64,000 bases of DNA from Erysipelotrichaceae bacterium (GCA_020633795.1 JACKCX010000005.1:1-64000); one strand, 5' to 3'. Positions 1-9,469 are shown, counted from the stretch's first letter. Translations and numbers: made by a program. Notes: generated from the sequence alone by a model not told the origin.

Positions 1-5
1 TAGTT

Positions 6-515
6 ATGGAAAATTTAATACTCGGTAATATTGTCGGTGGTTTCGCTTTAGATGGAACTCTAAAGGTTTTTTCGATGACAAATAATGCTGCACAACGTTA
101 TCAAGTTGGGAACAAAGTGTTATTGATTAATCCCATCGATCAAGAGCAAAAAGAATTAACCATCGTCACCTATCGTCCCAGTGGACGCTTTGATTTGGTA
201 AAAGTCAAAGAGATCTTATCGAAAGAGGAAGCGGATACTTACAGGGGCTGGCAATTGCTAATTCACAAGAATCAACAAGATCTTAATGAAGGTTATTACT
301 TTTTTTGTGATTTAGTTGGTTGCTCTATCATTAATGAGAAAAATGAAGTTCTCGGAAAAGTGATTAAAGTTGAAGAGTTTCCAGCTCAAATAACCCTTCG
401 CGTTTCACAACTTAAGAAAGAAGATTTCTTTGTTCCATTCATTGATGAATTTATTTTGAAAGTCGATATTGAAAATAAAAAAATCTATATACGTCAAATG
501 GAGGGAATGATATGA
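6..515 (+). CDS. rimM: Ribosome maturation factor RimM
   Basis: RimM binds ribosomal protein S19 and helps mature the 16S 3' domain of the 30S subunit. The 169-residue protein has the family's two-part layout: an N-terminal RimM barrel (about residues 1-85, starting ENLILGNIVGGFALDGTLKV) and a C-terminal PRC-barrel (about 95-167, with GCSIINEKNEVLGKVIKVEE and FVPFIDEFI). Length is normal. It overlaps trmD by 4 bases (ATGA, 512-515), the usual translational coupling of this pair. In Bacilli rpsP normally lies upstream; that part lies outside the window. Only this pair and the tRNA-Pro gene lie on the + strand. Identification rests on domain features and on the trmD neighbour. Confidence 0.93.
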   Translation: MENLILGNIVGGFALDGTLKVFSMTNNAAQRYQVGNKVLLINPIDQEQKELTIVTYRPSGRFDLVKVKEILSKEEADTYRGWQLLIHKNQQDLNEGYYFFCDLVGCSIINEKNEVLGKVIKVEEFPAQITLRVSQLKKEDFFVPFIDEFILKVDIENKKIYIRQMEGMI

Positions 516-1276
516 AAATAAAAATTCTCACTCTATTTCCCGAGATGTTTGATGGTTTTATGTCAAACTCCATCATTAAAAGAGCTATTGCCAAAGGAGC
601 GGTACAGATTCAAATCTATAACATTCGCGATTATACAACTGACAAACATGGCCGCGTTGACAGCGCCCCCATTGGAGGCGGAGCTGGTCTGATTATGAAG
701 TGTCAGCCTATTCTTGATTGCTTGAAAGCTGCTCGAGAAGAGAATAGTTATGTCATTTTACTTTCTCCACGCGGGAATGTCTTAAATCAAGCAAAAGTCC
801 ATCATTTTGTTAAAAACATTGATGATTTAATCATTATTTGTGGACATTATGAAGGGGTCGATGAAAGAGTTAATAACTATGTCGATGAATTGATATCTCT
901 CGGTGATTTTATTCTCACAGGTGGGGAAATTGGAGCGATGGCCATCAGCGATTCGATTATCCGCTTAATTGATGGAGTGATCGCTGATGAATCAATTATC
1001 GAAGAATCATTTGAAGACGGATTATTAGAATATCCTCAATATGCTGAACCATATGATTACGAGGGTCAAAAAGTTCCGGATCTTCTTTATTCCGGAAATC
1101 ATCAAGCCATCAATAAATGGCGCAAAAAACAAAGCCTTCATCTCACCAAAGAATTACGCCCAGATCTATTTCAAAAATATCCACTCACCAAGGTTGATGA
1201 GAAATTATTAAGGGAAGAAGACGTACCTCAGTGGGAAAAAGACGCCATTGAAAAAGGACATAAATTTATTAAATGA
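512..1276 (+). CDS. trmD: tRNA (guanine-N1)-methyltransferase TrmD
   Basis: TrmD uses S-adenosylmethionine to methylate G37 next to the anticodon of tRNAs reading CUN, CCN and CGG, preventing +1 frameshifts. Visible SPOUT trefoil-knot motifs are LLSPRG (83-88), IICGHYEGVDERV (about 108-120) and GDFILTGGEIGAM (131-143). The catalytic Asp of the family corresponds to D169 in SFEDGLLEYPQYAEP. The 254-residue length is typical. A GGAGGG ribosome site lies at 500-505, inside the end of rimM. The tRNA-Pro(GGG) gene at 29092 carries G37 and is an expected substrate. The gene ends just before a bidirectional terminator that separates it from convergent ffh. Confidence 0.96.
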   Translation: MKIKILTLFPEMFDGFMSNSIIKRAIAKGAVQIQIYNIRDYTTDKHGRVDSAPIGGGAGLIMKCQPILDCLKAAREENSYVILLSPRGNVLNQAKVHHFVKNIDDLIIICGHYEGVDERVNNYVDELISLGDFILTGGEIGAMAISDSIIRLIDGVIADESIIEESFEDGLLEYPQYAEPYDYEGQKVPDLLYSGNHQAINKWRKKQSLHLTKELRPDLFQKYPLTKVDEKLLREEDVPQWEKDAIEKGHKFIK

Positions 1277-1282
1277 AGAGGT

Positions 1283-1334
1283 TAAAAAAAGTCACTGCTA
1301 CATAAGCAATGACTAATGAGATTTCTTTTTTTAT
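1283..1334. terminator. Bidirectional intrinsic terminator between trmD and ffh
   Basis: An inverted repeat (AGTCACTGCT at 1290-1299 with AGCAATGACT at 1305-1314, 9 of 10 pairs) is flanked by an A-run at 1284-1290 and a T-rich run at 1322-1332. It can stop ffh transcripts (U-run from the A-tract) and, less strongly, trmD transcripts. Confidence 0.8.
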
Positions 1335-2683
1335 CTTGGCATTCCCATTCCACCAAAACCACCTGGGGGCATTTTGCCACTTTTGCGGTATGATTCCATT
1401 TGTTTCATCGTCTCTTTCATCTGCTCAAACTTTTTAATCATTCGATTTAAATCCGCCACTGATTTTCCACAGCCATTAGCAATGCGAATTTTACGAGAAT
1501 ATTTTAATATGCTGGGATTTTGTCGCTCCTCATTTGTCATCGAATTGATAATGACTTCAAAATTTTTCATTTCTTTTTCACCAGCAGCTTGTTGTTCAGG
1601 AGATATTTTAGGAAGGCCAGGAATCATTTTAAGAAGACCGCTAAGGGGACCGAGTTTTTGCACTTGTTTTAATTGAGCGAGCATATCATCTAATCCAAAA
1701 TTACCTGACATCATTTTATTCGCTGCACGCTTGGCTTCTTTTTGATCAATCTCTTGTGTGGCTTTTTCCACTAATGTCATGACGTCGCCCATTCCTAAAA
1801 TACGATCAGCCATACGATCAGGATGGAAAATATCTAGATCCGTAACTTTTTCACCGATACCACTAAATTTGATAGGAACTCCCGTCATATGTTTTATTGA
1901 AAGAGCAGCACCACCTCGAGCATCACCATCTAATTTGCTCATCACAATGCCAGTGATCGCTAATTGATCAAAGAAAACCTGAGCGACATTAACCGCATCT
2001 TGACCAGCCATAGCATCGACTAATAATAAGATTTCATCAGGATTAATTTCGGCTTTCATCTGATTGAGTTCCGCCATTAATTGCTCATCTATTTGCAATC
2101 GACCAGCTGTATCCACGATTAAAACATCGTAGTGTTCATTAAAAGCTTTTTCTTTCGCTTCTTTAGCAATTAAAACAGGAGAGATATCACTGCCTTTATT
2201 GACAATATCAACGCCAACTTTTTTTGCTAATTGATCCAATTGTTCAATCGCCGCTGGGCGATAGACATCTCCGGCGGCTAATAAAACTTTCTTATGAAGC
2301 TTATTTTTCATTAAATAAGCGAGTTTTCCAGCCGTTGTCGTTTTGCCAGAACCCTGTAAACCAACCATCATAATAATAGTTGGACGATTACTTTGATATA
2401 TGATTTCACTATCTTCGCTGCCGAGCAAATCGACTAACTCATCATGGACGATTTTGACAATCATTTGTCCAGGATTTAGTTTGGAGAGAACTTCCTGTCC
2501 TAAAGCTTTATCGCGGATATTATTCGTAAATTCTTTAACAACTTTATAATTGACATCCGCTTCTAAAAGAGCGACACGAATTTCTTTTAACATGTCATCC
2601 ATGTTCTTCTCAGTTAAACGTGCTTGACCGCGTATTTTCTTGAAGATGAGTGATAATTTATCAGTTAATGATTCAAATGCCAT
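1331..2683 (-). CDS. ffh: Signal recognition particle protein Ffh (SRP54)
   Basis: Ffh is the GTPase of the signal recognition particle. With SRP RNA it binds signal sequences on translating ribosomes and docks with FtsY. The 450-residue protein shows the N domain, the G domain with P-loop GLQGSGKT (108-115), DTAGR (191-195) and KLDGDARGG, then the methionine-rich M domain ending in a Met/Gly tail (FGGMGMPR). It is the last gene of plsX-rnc-ftsY-ylxM-ffh. Its start overlaps the ylxM stop by one base (TAATG). The many lipoproteins in this window depend on such export. SRP RNA itself was not seen here. Confidence 0.97.
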   Translation of the reverse strand: MAFESLTDKLSLIFKKIRGQARLTEKNMDDMLKEIRVALLEADVNYKVVKEFTNNIRDKALGQEVLSKLNPGQMIVKIVHDELVDLLGSEDSEIIYQSNRPTIIMMVGLQGSGKTTTAGKLAYLMKNKLHKKVLLAAGDVYRPAAIEQLDQLAKKVGVDIVNKGSDISPVLIAKEAKEKAFNEHYDVLIVDTAGRLQIDEQLMAELNQMKAEINPDEILLLVDAMAGQDAVNVAQVFFDQLAITGIVMSKLDGDARGGAALSIKHMTGVPIKFSGIGEKVTDLDIFHPDRMADRILGMGDVMTLVEKATQEIDQKEAKRAANKMMSGNFGLDDMLAQLKQVQKLGPLSGLLKMIPGLPKISPEQQAAGEKEMKNFEVIINSMTNEERQNPSILKYSRKIRIANGCGKSVADLNRMIKKFEQMKETMKQMESYRKSGKMPPGGFGGMGMPR

Positions 2684-3018
2684 TATCGAATAATCCTTTC
2701 AATGTTACTAACAAGGTCTTTAGTTTCCTTGTTTTGGTTATTTTGTTTAATTTGGGTTGTAATTTTGAGAATCTCTATCTTTTTATCAAGAAGATGCAAA
2801 CGACTCTCAAAATCATCTAATTTCTTTAATCCTTTGCGCAGAGCGTCTTCGACAGCGGAACGGGAAACATGGCGATTAATTGCAATTTCACCAAGTGATA
2901 AATCATAAGCGAGATAGTCACTTAAAATATCCTTTTGAGTCTTCGTTAAAAGCTCTTGATAAAGAGCGAATAAATCGTTATAACGAATAGTTTTAGCTAG
3001 ATCATCCATTTCATTCAC
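2683..3018 (-). CDS. ylxM: YlxM/p13-like DNA-binding protein (UPF0122)
   Basis: A 111-residue helix-turn-helix protein of the YlxM family, whose gene lies beside ffh in Firmicutes and Mollicutes; members have been linked to SRP function. The sequence has the typical ALYQELLTKTQKDILSDYL helix, a sigma-70 region-4-like HTH (about 30-65, SLGEIAINRHVSRSAVEDAL) and a coiled C-terminal helix. It overlaps ftsY by 8 bases and ffh by 1, so the three are translationally coupled. A regulatory target cannot be told from sequence. Confidence 0.85.
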   Translation of the reverse strand: MNEMDDLAKTIRYNDLFALYQELLTKTQKDILSDYLAYDLSLGEIAINRHVSRSAVEDALRKGLKKLDDFESRLHLLDKKIEILKITTQIKQNNQNKETKDLVSNIERIIR

Positions 3019-3979
3019 CTACGCATAGACCATAGAGATATTTATCGAGGTCAAATTCAATCAGATCATCCATTTTTTCTCCCAATCCAATAAAACGAAC
3101 GGGAACATTTAATTCATCGCGAATGGCGAGAATAATACCGCCTTTGCTCGTCCCATCCATTTTAGTGATCACCAATCCTGTCAAATTAGTGACATCAGCA
3201 AAAGCTTTGGCCTGAACGACGCCATTTTGACCCGTGGTAGCATCAATAATCAAGAATGTCTCTTGGGGTGCGCCTTCCACTTCTTTGGCGATAACGCGCT
3301 TTATTTTTCCTAATTCCGCCATCAGGTTAGCTTTTGTCTGCAATCGACCTGCGGTATCAACGATAACTAAATCAGCTTTGACTTCTTTGGCTTTTTTCAT
3401 TCCATCATAAGCGACAGAGGCTGGATCAGCTTCGCTCGCTCCCATGACAATTTCACATTTTAAGCGCTGAGCCCAAACTGATAATTGTTCAACTGCACCA
3501 GCGCGGAAAGTATCAGCGGCGACAAGAATGACTTTTTTGTTTTGTTGGATATAGCGATGAGCTAGTTTAGCGATGGTCGTTGTTTTTCCAACACCATTAA
3601 CACCGACAACCAAGAGGACTGTCGGTTCATTTTCTTGAAAAGAAATTTCGTTTTGAATATCGCCCTTTGAAGCGTAGCCAATGAACAGACGATCGACGAG
3701 AATTTCATTGATTTTTTGAGGATCTGTAATCTTGTCTTTATCGCTAATTTCCAAAACTTCATCAATAATTTTTAAGACGAGATTAACACCGACATCAGAT
3801 TCGATAAGAATTTGTTCTAACTCCTCAAAATAAGATTGGTTAACGCTTTTATAGCGCTTGGAGAGATCATTTAATTTATTGGAAAAATTCTTCCGCGATT
3901 TTTCCATGCCTTTAGCATACTTATCAGTTGAAGCATCCTTTTTATGAAATTTATCCTTTAAAAAAGAGAGTAAACCCAT
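3011..3979 (-). CDS. ftsY: Signal recognition particle receptor FtsY
   Basis: FtsY is the membrane-associated SRP receptor GTPase that pairs with Ffh at the translocon. The 322-residue form is short, with a compact basic amphipathic N-terminus ([14 protein letters not shown]) instead of the long acidic A domain of E. coli, as in other Gram-positives. Motifs seen: P-loop GVNGVGKT (126-133), [26 protein letters not shown] and the C-terminal [13 protein letters not shown]. It overlaps rnc by one base and ylxM by eight. In Bacillus smc lies between rnc and ftsY; smc is absent here. Confidence 0.95.
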   Translation of the reverse strand: MGLLSFLKDKFHKKDASTDKYAKGMEKSRKNFSNKLNDLSKRYKSVNQSYFEELEQILIESDVGVNLVLKIIDEVLEISDKDKITDPQKINEILVDRLFIGYASKGDIQNEISFQENEPTVLLVVGVNGVGKTTTIAKLAHRYIQQNKKVILVAADTFRAGAVEQLSVWAQRLKCEIVMGASEADPASVAYDGMKKAKEVKADLVIVDTAGRLQTKANLMAELGKIKRVIAKEVEGAPQETFLIIDATTGQNGVVQAKAFADVTNLTGLVITKMDGTSKGGIILAIRDELNVPVRFIGLGEKMDDLIEFDLDKYLYGLCVGE

Positions 3980-4662
3980 TACACACTTCTCTTTTCTAAA
4001 GCATTTCGGGCCGCATCTTCTTCCGCTGACTTTTTGCTTTTCCCACTACCCGTGGCTAAAATAATGTCATTAAACATTACATCCACGATAAAAGTGCGAT
4101 CATGAGCCGGACCTTGCTGACTCTTTAATTCATAATGAACACTATCGCGATGCTCAGCCTGCATTTGCTCTTGAAGAGTCGTTTTTGGATCAGTGAGATC
4201 ATCTTCGCCAAGTTTATTCATGTCTTTTTTCAAAAAGGAAGAAATAAAGGAAGCGGCACGATTAAGACCACAATCTAAATAGATAGCTCCCACTAAAGCT
4301 TCAAAGACATCTTCAAGCATTTTATTGCTCTTATTAATCTGATCAGTTGGAATTGAACGCCCAGCTCTAATATAATCCGCCAAGTGTAATTCACGAGCAT
4401 ATTGCGCTAAGGTTTGACTTTTGACAAGATAGCTGCGCATTTTGCTCATTCGTCCTTCATCCATCGTCGGATTTTTTTTATAGATGATATCAGCCGCGAC
4501 AAAATCTAAAACAGCATCACCCATATATTCCAAACGCTCATAATCATGATGAGTAGTATTAGCATCAGCGTTATAAGAGGGATGAGTAAGGGCTAATTCG
4601 TAGAGGCTGATGTTTTTCGCTTTGATATGTAATTCTAATAGTAAATCTTTAATTTCTCGCAT
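3979..4662 (-). CDS. rnc: Ribonuclease III
   Basis: RNase III cleaves double-stranded RNA and processes the rRNA precursor and small RNAs. The 227-residue protein has the catalytic domain signature YERLEYMGDAVLDF (41-54; E42 and D49 match metal-binding acids), the second acidic patch EDVFEALVGAIYLD, and a C-terminal dsRNA-binding domain (about 158-225, DPKTTLQEQMQ to SGKSKKSAEEDAARNAL). Length is normal. It overlaps plsX by 14 bases and ftsY by 1. The direct plsX-rnc junction, with no acpP between, differs from Bacillus. Confidence 0.96.
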   Translation of the reverse strand: MREIKDLLLELHIKAKNISLYELALTHPSYNADANTTHHDYERLEYMGDAVLDFVAADIIYKKNPTMDEGRMSKMRSYLVKSQTLAQYARELHLADYIRAGRSIPTDQINKSNKMLEDVFEALVGAIYLDCGLNRAASFISSFLKKDMNKLGEDDLTDPKTTLQEQMQAEHRDSVHYELKSQQGPAHDRTFIVDVMFNDIILATGSGKSKKSAEEDAARNALEKRSV

Positions 4663-5626
4663 TATTCATTCCTTCTTTAATCTTTTCAACGACATGATTC
4701 TCCGCTAATTTTTTGGCGACATTTAAAGCGCACTTAAAAGCATAGGCATCTGAGCTGCCATGAGCTTTGACAACAACGCCATTCAATCCGAGGAGCATAG
4801 CTCCACCTGTGCTTTTATAATCCATTGTCTCAGAAATTTCATTGATGCCTTTCCGGACATGTAAATAGCCGAGTCGTGACCAAAGATTCTTTTTAAAAGC
4901 TTGCTTCATCAAATGACCCATAAATTTGGCAATACCCTCTGTTCCTTTTAAAAAGATATTGCCCGTAAAACCATCTGTGACAATCACATCTGCTCGTCCA
5001 TCAAGAGCGACGCGAGCTTCAATATTTCCTTGATAACCAGGAAAATCATGTAATAAATCTTGAGCTTCTTTGACTTCTGGCGAGCCTTTACCTTCTTCGG
5101 TTCCGTTACTCAATAAATAAAGACGAGGGTTTTTGACTTGAAAAACCGATTGTGAATATAAGCGACCCATGATCGCAAATTGAGCGAGTTCTTCAGCAGA
5201 ATTTTCGTTGTTGGCTCCGATATCTAAAATAACAACTTTTTGGCCTTTAACATAGGAAGGAAAGGGAGCCACTAAGGCGGCTCTTTTCACTCCCGAAATA
5301 AGGCGGAGTGTAATGGTGGAGGCACTTAAAAATCCTCCGGTCGAACCACATGAAACAACACCATCCAGTTGTTCATCTTTTAATAATTTAAGGGCGACCA
5401 TCATCGAAGAATTTTTCATGCGTAAAACTTGGAGAGCTCCAGCTTCCATTGGCACTACCTCTGGGGCATCAACAATTCGGCAATGCCCTTCTAAAGCCGT
5501 CAATTCTTCTTTTTTACCGACCGCGATAATTTCGATACCTTTATTTTCTTGAAGAAAATCGAGAATGGCTGAAACAATAACGCCACTTCCTAAATCTCCC
5601 CCCATCGTATCAACAACAAGTTTCAT
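4649..5626 (-). CDS. plsX: Phosphate acyltransferase PlsX
   Basis: PlsX makes acyl-phosphate from acyl-ACP, or in fatty-acid scavengers works in the reverse sense, supplying PlsY for phosphatidic acid synthesis. The 325-residue protein begins with the family motif VVDTMGGDLGSGVIVSAIL and contains CGSTGGFLSAST, LDIGANNENSAEELAQFA and VTDGFTGNIFLKGTEG. It is first in the plsX-rnc-ftsY-ylxM-ffh operon and has its own promoter overlapping an inverted repeat. No fabD, fabG or acpP follows, unlike Bacillus. With FakA nearby, this suggests (inference) reliance on exogenous fatty acids. Confidence 0.95.
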   Translation of the reverse strand: MKLVVDTMGGDLGSGVIVSAILDFLQENKGIEIIAVGKKEELTALEGHCRIVDAPEVVPMEAGALQVLRMKNSSMMVALKLLKDEQLDGVVSCGSTGGFLSASTITLRLISGVKRAALVAPFPSYVKGQKVVILDIGANNENSAEELAQFAIMGRLYSQSVFQVKNPRLYLLSNGTEEGKGSPEVKEAQDLLHDFPGYQGNIEARVALDGRADVIVTDGFTGNIFLKGTEGIAKFMGHLMKQAFKKNLWSRLGYLHVRKGINEISETMDYKSTGGAMLLGLNGVVVKAHGSSDAYAFKCALNVAKKLAENHVVEKIKEGMNNARN

Positions 5627-5646
5627 GATTGGTTACCTCGTTATGT

Positions 5647-5676
5647 ATTCTATCATGTAATGAACCATGATGACAA
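5647..5676 (-). promoter_or_regulatory. Candidate sigma-A promoter for the plsX operon
   Basis: On the minus strand, TTGTCA (5671-5676) and TAGAAT (5647-5652) are separated by 18 bases, about 20 bases upstream of the plsX ATG. The -35 box lies in one arm of the long inverted repeat at 5670-5711. Confidence 0.6.
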
Positions 5677-5711
5677 TTTTGATTGTTTTTTTAAAACAAA
5701 TCAATGGTCAT
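5670..5711. repeat. Long imperfect inverted repeat between recG and plsX
   Basis: Outer arms ATGAC/GTCAT (5670-5674 and 5707-5711) and inner arms TTGATTGTT/AACAAATCAA pair around a T/A-rich centre. The element abuts the recG stop codon and covers the plsX -35 box. It could be an operator for a lipid-responsive repressor or a recG 3' hairpin. It does not look like the Bacillus FapR consensus. Confidence 0.5.
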
Positions 5712-7717
5712 TATCCTTTAATGAGTGGATCATAAACAATGTCTTGCTGAGCTTTTTCAATCAACCATCGGTATTCTTTTTGATCTTTCATCGCCATAAT
5801 ATTCTGAGCATCTTGACGAGCGGTAATAAATATTTTGTAATCATCCACCACATTTAAAAAGGCAAAATTGGGCAAGCCAGATTGACGTAAACCTGTCAGT
5901 TCTCCCGGACCACGAATCTTTAAATCGGCTTCCGCAATTTCAAAACCATCATCAGTTTTTACTAAAGTTTCAAGTTTCGTAAGTGATTCGTTCGCGTCTT
6001 CTTCATCCGTAACTAAAAGACAATTAGCTTTTATTCCATCTCGTCCAATGCGTCCTCGCAATTGATGAAGAGAAGCTAAGCCGAAACTACAGGCATCATA
6101 GACAATCATGAGATTAGCTCTTTTAACATCAATTCCCACTTCGATGACGGGGGTGCTAACTAGTATTAATTTTTCTCCTTGATGGAATGATTCTAAAATC
6201 GCTTCTTTTTCATTTTGCTTCATTTTTCCATGCAAAAAGCCAACATTTTTACCATATTTTAGAGAAAACATTTCATAAAGTTTCTCGACAGAATAACGTC
6301 CATCGTCGCGAAAATCAATCAAAGGAGCGACGATATAAACATTTCGATGTTCCTGCAAAGATTGATTAATATAGATATCAATGAGTGGATCTTCAGCCTT
6401 GATCATCTGTGTTTTAACATCTCTTTTTTGGTGAGGAAAAACCGCCAAAGTGGAGATGTCTAAATCGCCATACAAAGTGAGAGCGAGAGAACGAGGAATT
6501 GGGGTGGCCGACATCATTAATAAATCAGCGTGTTCACCTTTGTTTGAGAGCGCGACTCTTTGATCAACACCAAAGCGATGTTGTTCATCAATGACGGCTA
6601 ACCCTAAGGAAGAGTAGATAACCGATTTAGAAAATAGAGCATGCGTTCCAATCAAAATGTCAATCGTCCCATCCTCAAGGTCTTGATAAATCATTTTCTT
6701 TTCTGATAAGGGCGTAGAGCCAAGTAAGAGGCCGATCTTTATTTTTGTTGAAGTAAAAATCTTTTGGGCGTTAGCGTAATGTTGGCGCGCCAAAGCATCA
6801 GTGGGGGCCATTAAGACACCTTGATCACCGCGAAGATAGTTGGCGAAAAGAGCAATAAAGGCTACGACCGTTTTTCCGGTTCCAACATCTCCTTGCAAGA
6901 GGCGATACATGAGAGAGGATTGATTCATATCATCAATTATCTCTTCACTCGCTTGAAATTGATCTTTGGTCAATTGATAAGGAAGGGTTTTAATAAATGG
7001 TTCACACAGCGATAAATCAATCGGTTCCTTTTTAATTTTAGCTAAAGATTTGTTCGCTTCTTTGATGCATTGATTTTTCAAGGAAAAGAAAAGCGCTTCT
7101 TCATATTTTAAATGCCGCAATGATTGATGAAGTTCTGAAAGAGAAGCGGGGAAATGAACGGTGGTTAATGCTTTCTCTTTGTCGATAAGACGATACTTGT
7201 TTTGCAAGGAAAAAGGGACTTTAGAATAGATGTGACCGTGTAGTTCCGTTAAGCATCGTCGCACTAGATTAGAAAAGAGATGGTTTTGAAATGATTGAGG
7301 GAGCGAATAGACGGCTTTTAATCTCTCATCAATCGGAATAACCCCTTTATAGAAATTCATCATATTGATTTCATTGTTCTTTAAACTAAAAGAACCGATT
7401 AATGTGAAATCATCATTCATATTTAGTGTTTTGAGCAAGTAAGGACGATTATAAGCCACCACTTTAAAATAAGTGCCGCGAGAGGTCATAAAATCAAAGG
7501 CGATAATCGTTAATCCTTGGTGGCGGATTAAGCGCGGAAGAGAGATAACCTTGCCATAGATGACAACGCGTTGCTTATCGCTTAAATTACGTTCACTCGT
7601 ATAATTGACATCTTCATAACGATAGGGTAAATAGTTGATGACATCATAAGCGCTCTTAATTCCCATCTCATAAAGTAAATGATTGAGACGAGGAGATTTA
7701 GTCAATTTGTTTTCCAT
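5711..7717 (-). CDS. recG: ATP-dependent DNA helicase RecG
   Basis: RecG remodels stalled replication forks and branch-migrates Holliday junctions. It shows the N-terminal wedge/OB region (RYEDVNYTSERNLSDKQRVVIYGKVIS), superfamily 2 motifs (QGDVGTGKT; IDEQHRFGVDQR as motif II; MSATPIPRSLAL as motif III; HQLRGRIGR as motif VI) and the C-terminal TRG region. I place the start at ATG 7717 (668 residues). The longer frame back to 7753 would start at TTG inside the terminator hairpin of the upstream gene and adds an unlikely hydrophobic N-terminus. The order asp23-fakA-recG-plsX is conserved in Bacilli, minus the serine dehydratase and fapR genes. Confidence 0.95.
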   Translation of the reverse strand: MENKLTKSPRLNHLLYEMGIKSAYDVINYLPYRYEDVNYTSERNLSDKQRVVIYGKVISLPRLIRHQGLTIIAFDFMTSRGTYFKVVAYNRPYLLKTLNMNDDFTLIGSFSLKNNEINMMNFYKGVIPIDERLKAVYSLPQSFQNHLFSNLVRRCLTELHGHIYSKVPFSLQNKYRLIDKEKALTTVHFPASLSELHQSLRHLKYEEALFFSLKNQCIKEANKSLAKIKKEPIDLSLCEPFIKTLPYQLTKDQFQASEEIIDDMNQSSLMYRLLQGDVGTGKTVVAFIALFANYLRGDQGVLMAPTDALARQHYANAQKIFTSTKIKIGLLLGSTPLSEKKMIYQDLEDGTIDILIGTHALFSKSVIYSSLGLAVIDEQHRFGVDQRVALSNKGEHADLLMMSATPIPRSLALTLYGDLDISTLAVFPHQKRDVKTQMIKAEDPLIDIYINQSLQEHRNVYIVAPLIDFRDDGRYSVEKLYEMFSLKYGKNVGFLHGKMKQNEKEAILESFHQGEKLILVSTPVIEVGIDVKRANLMIVYDACSFGLASLHQLRGRIGRDGIKANCLLVTDEEDANESLTKLETLVKTDDGFEIAEADLKIRGPGELTGLRQSGLPNFAFLNVVDDYKIFITARQDAQNIMAMKDQKEYRWLIEKAQQDIVYDPLIKG

Positions 7718-7735
7718 TATCTTTATTATTGAAAA

Positions 7736-7767
7736 CAAAAAGAAAAATAGCAAATCATTTGATTTGC
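7736..7767 (-). terminator. Intrinsic terminator after fakA
   Basis: On the minus strand a perfect hairpin (GCAAATCA/TGATTTGC, 7750-7767) is followed by TATTTTTCTTTTTG. It separates fakA from recG and argues against the TTG-initiated extension of recG. Confidence 0.75.
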
Positions 7768-7786
7768 CATTCTTTATATTTACTTA

Positions 7787-9460
7787 CTATTCAATCCCAA
7801 TTAGGAAGGAATAAACCGGTTGTTGTCCATCGTGAATATCAATATCAATTTCGGGGTATTTATCTTCGACATATGATTTGAGTTCATGCGATTCTTTTTC
7901 GCTGACATCTTCGCCAAGAATAATGGTGATAATTGAACTTTCATCATCAATCATTTGATCGATTAAATATTTAACAGCCCCTATTTTAGAGGGAGTGTCA
8001 ATAACGATATCCTTTTCAAAAATACCAATGAAGTCATCTTTCTTAACTTGAATACCATTAAATTTTGTATCGCGAGTCGCGAAAGTTACTTCTCCTGACT
8101 TAACATTTTTCAAAGCTGATTTCATCTCGCGGAAGTTTTCTTCTGGAGTCGCTTCCTCGTTAAACATAATCGCGGAGGTAATGCCTTGAGGAATGGTCTT
8201 GCTGGGAATGACGTAAACATTAATGTTTTCCTCAGCGATGACATCGCAGGCTTGAGAAGCTGCCATAACAATATTGGAGTTATTGGGGAAAATATAGACA
8301 TTTTCAGCGTTAGCTTTATGAATCGCGGTGACAAAATCTTCACTAGAAGGATTCATCGTTTGACCGCCTTTAACGATGATGCTAATACCGATTTCACGAA
8401 AGAATTCATCGATGCCATCACCACTAGAGACAGCAATCATGGCGTATTTGGTTTTCTCTTTGGGAGCTTCCTCAGGAGCGGGGACTAAATCCTCATGATT
8501 TTCAACGGTCGCACCAGTCGCTAAAGCGTGATGCTGCTCGGTCATATTTTCAATTTTAAGTTTTAAAAATTCGCCAAATTGTTGAGCATAAGTAAGTATT
8601 TCACCAGGATTTAAGGTGTGAACATGAACTTTGACGATATCTTCGTCATGAACGACAACTAAAGAGTTACCATGGCTCCCTAAAATAGTCGTGAAACGCT
8701 TCTCATTGAAAGGCTTTTTAACACTATTGGGTCCAAGAGACATAATGAATTCGGTGCAATAGCCAAATTCTTCATCTTCCATCGAAGCTCCCGCGATGCG
8801 AATCGGAGTCTCAGGATTAACCGAGGTGGCTTCATTTCTTTCGATGACTTTGCCGTCGAGAGCGGAACGAATGCCTTCAAAGATCTTTAAGAGACCAGCA
8901 CCACCGGAATCTATGACACCAACTTCTTTTAAAATAGGAAGTAATTCTGGAGTTCTCTTTAGAGATTCTTTAGCTTCTTTGATGAGAACATCCATCGCTT
9001 TTTCAATTGAAAAGTCTTTTTTGACAGTTTTAGATAGGACTTCGCTCGATTCTCTCATGACGGTCAAAATCGTTCCTTCAACAGGTCGGACGACGGCTTT
9101 ATAAGCGACTTCCACCCCTTTATCGAGTGCGTGAGAAAATTCAACAGCGTTAATTTCTTTTTTACCTTCTAATCCTTGAGCAAAACCACGAAAAATTTGG
9201 GAAGTGATAACACCAGAGTTACCACGAGCTCCCATCAGTAAACCACGAGAAAAAGCCTTTGCAATCTCAGCGATGTTCTCATCGCCGCGATTTTGAATTT
9301 CTTTGCTGCCACTAGTCATGGTTAAATTCATATTCATTCCTGTATCACCATCGGGAACAGGAAAAACATTTAAAGCATCGATTTCAGGATAGAAATTGTA
9401 AAGGTTATTCGCTCCTGAAATGAACATTTTTTTCAGGTCTTGTCCATTGATAATTTTCAT
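7787..9460 (-). CDS. fakA: Fatty acid kinase FakA / YloV-like (DAK2 fusion protein)
   Basis: FakA phosphorylates fatty acids held by FakB, so that PlsX can pass the acyl group to phospholipid synthesis. The 557-residue protein has the DhaL/DAK2 kinase domain (NVFPVPDGDTGMNMNL, residues 31-46, with metal-binding Asp at 37 and 39; GARGNSGVITSQIFRGF), then a middle domain and a C-terminal region with a GDGIDEFF segment. Length and layout match the Firmicutes YloV family. It lies 9 bases after the asp23 stop and shares its promoter. No FakB is in the window. Early annotation as dihydroxyacetone kinase would be misleading: this is the long fusion form. Confidence 0.88.
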   Translation of the reverse strand: MKIINGQDLKKMFISGANNLYNFYPEIDALNVFPVPDGDTGMNMNLTMTSGSKEIQNRGDENIAEIAKAFSRGLLMGARGNSGVITSQIFRGFAQGLEGKKEINAVEFSHALDKGVEVAYKAVVRPVEGTILTVMRESSEVLSKTVKKDFSIEKAMDVLIKEAKESLKRTPELLPILKEVGVIDSGGAGLLKIFEGIRSALDGKVIERNEATSVNPETPIRIAGASMEDEEFGYCTEFIMSLGPNSVKKPFNEKRFTTILGSHGNSLVVVHDEDIVKVHVHTLNPGEILTYAQQFGEFLKLKIENMTEQHHALATGATVENHEDLVPAPEEAPKEKTKYAMIAVSSGDGIDEFFREIGISIIVKGGQTMNPSSEDFVTAIHKANAENVYIFPNNSNIVMAASQACDVIAEENINVYVIPSKTIPQGITSAIMFNEEATPEENFREMKSALKNVKSGEVTFATRDTKFNGIQVKKDDFIGIFEKDIVIDTPSKIGAVKYLIDQMIDDESSIITIILGEDVSEKESHELKSYVEDKYPEIDIDIHDGQQPVYSFLIGIE

Positions 9461-9469
9461 TTTTAATTG

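Noticed and set aside
7718..7753. Upstream TTG start for recG
   Set aside because: It lies inside the fakA terminator hairpin and adds a hydrophobic stretch not found in RecG.
7787..9460. Dihydroxyacetone kinase for glycerol use
   Set aside because: Length, C-terminal region and asp23 neighbour fit FakA/YloV; no DhaK or phosphotransfer partner is present.
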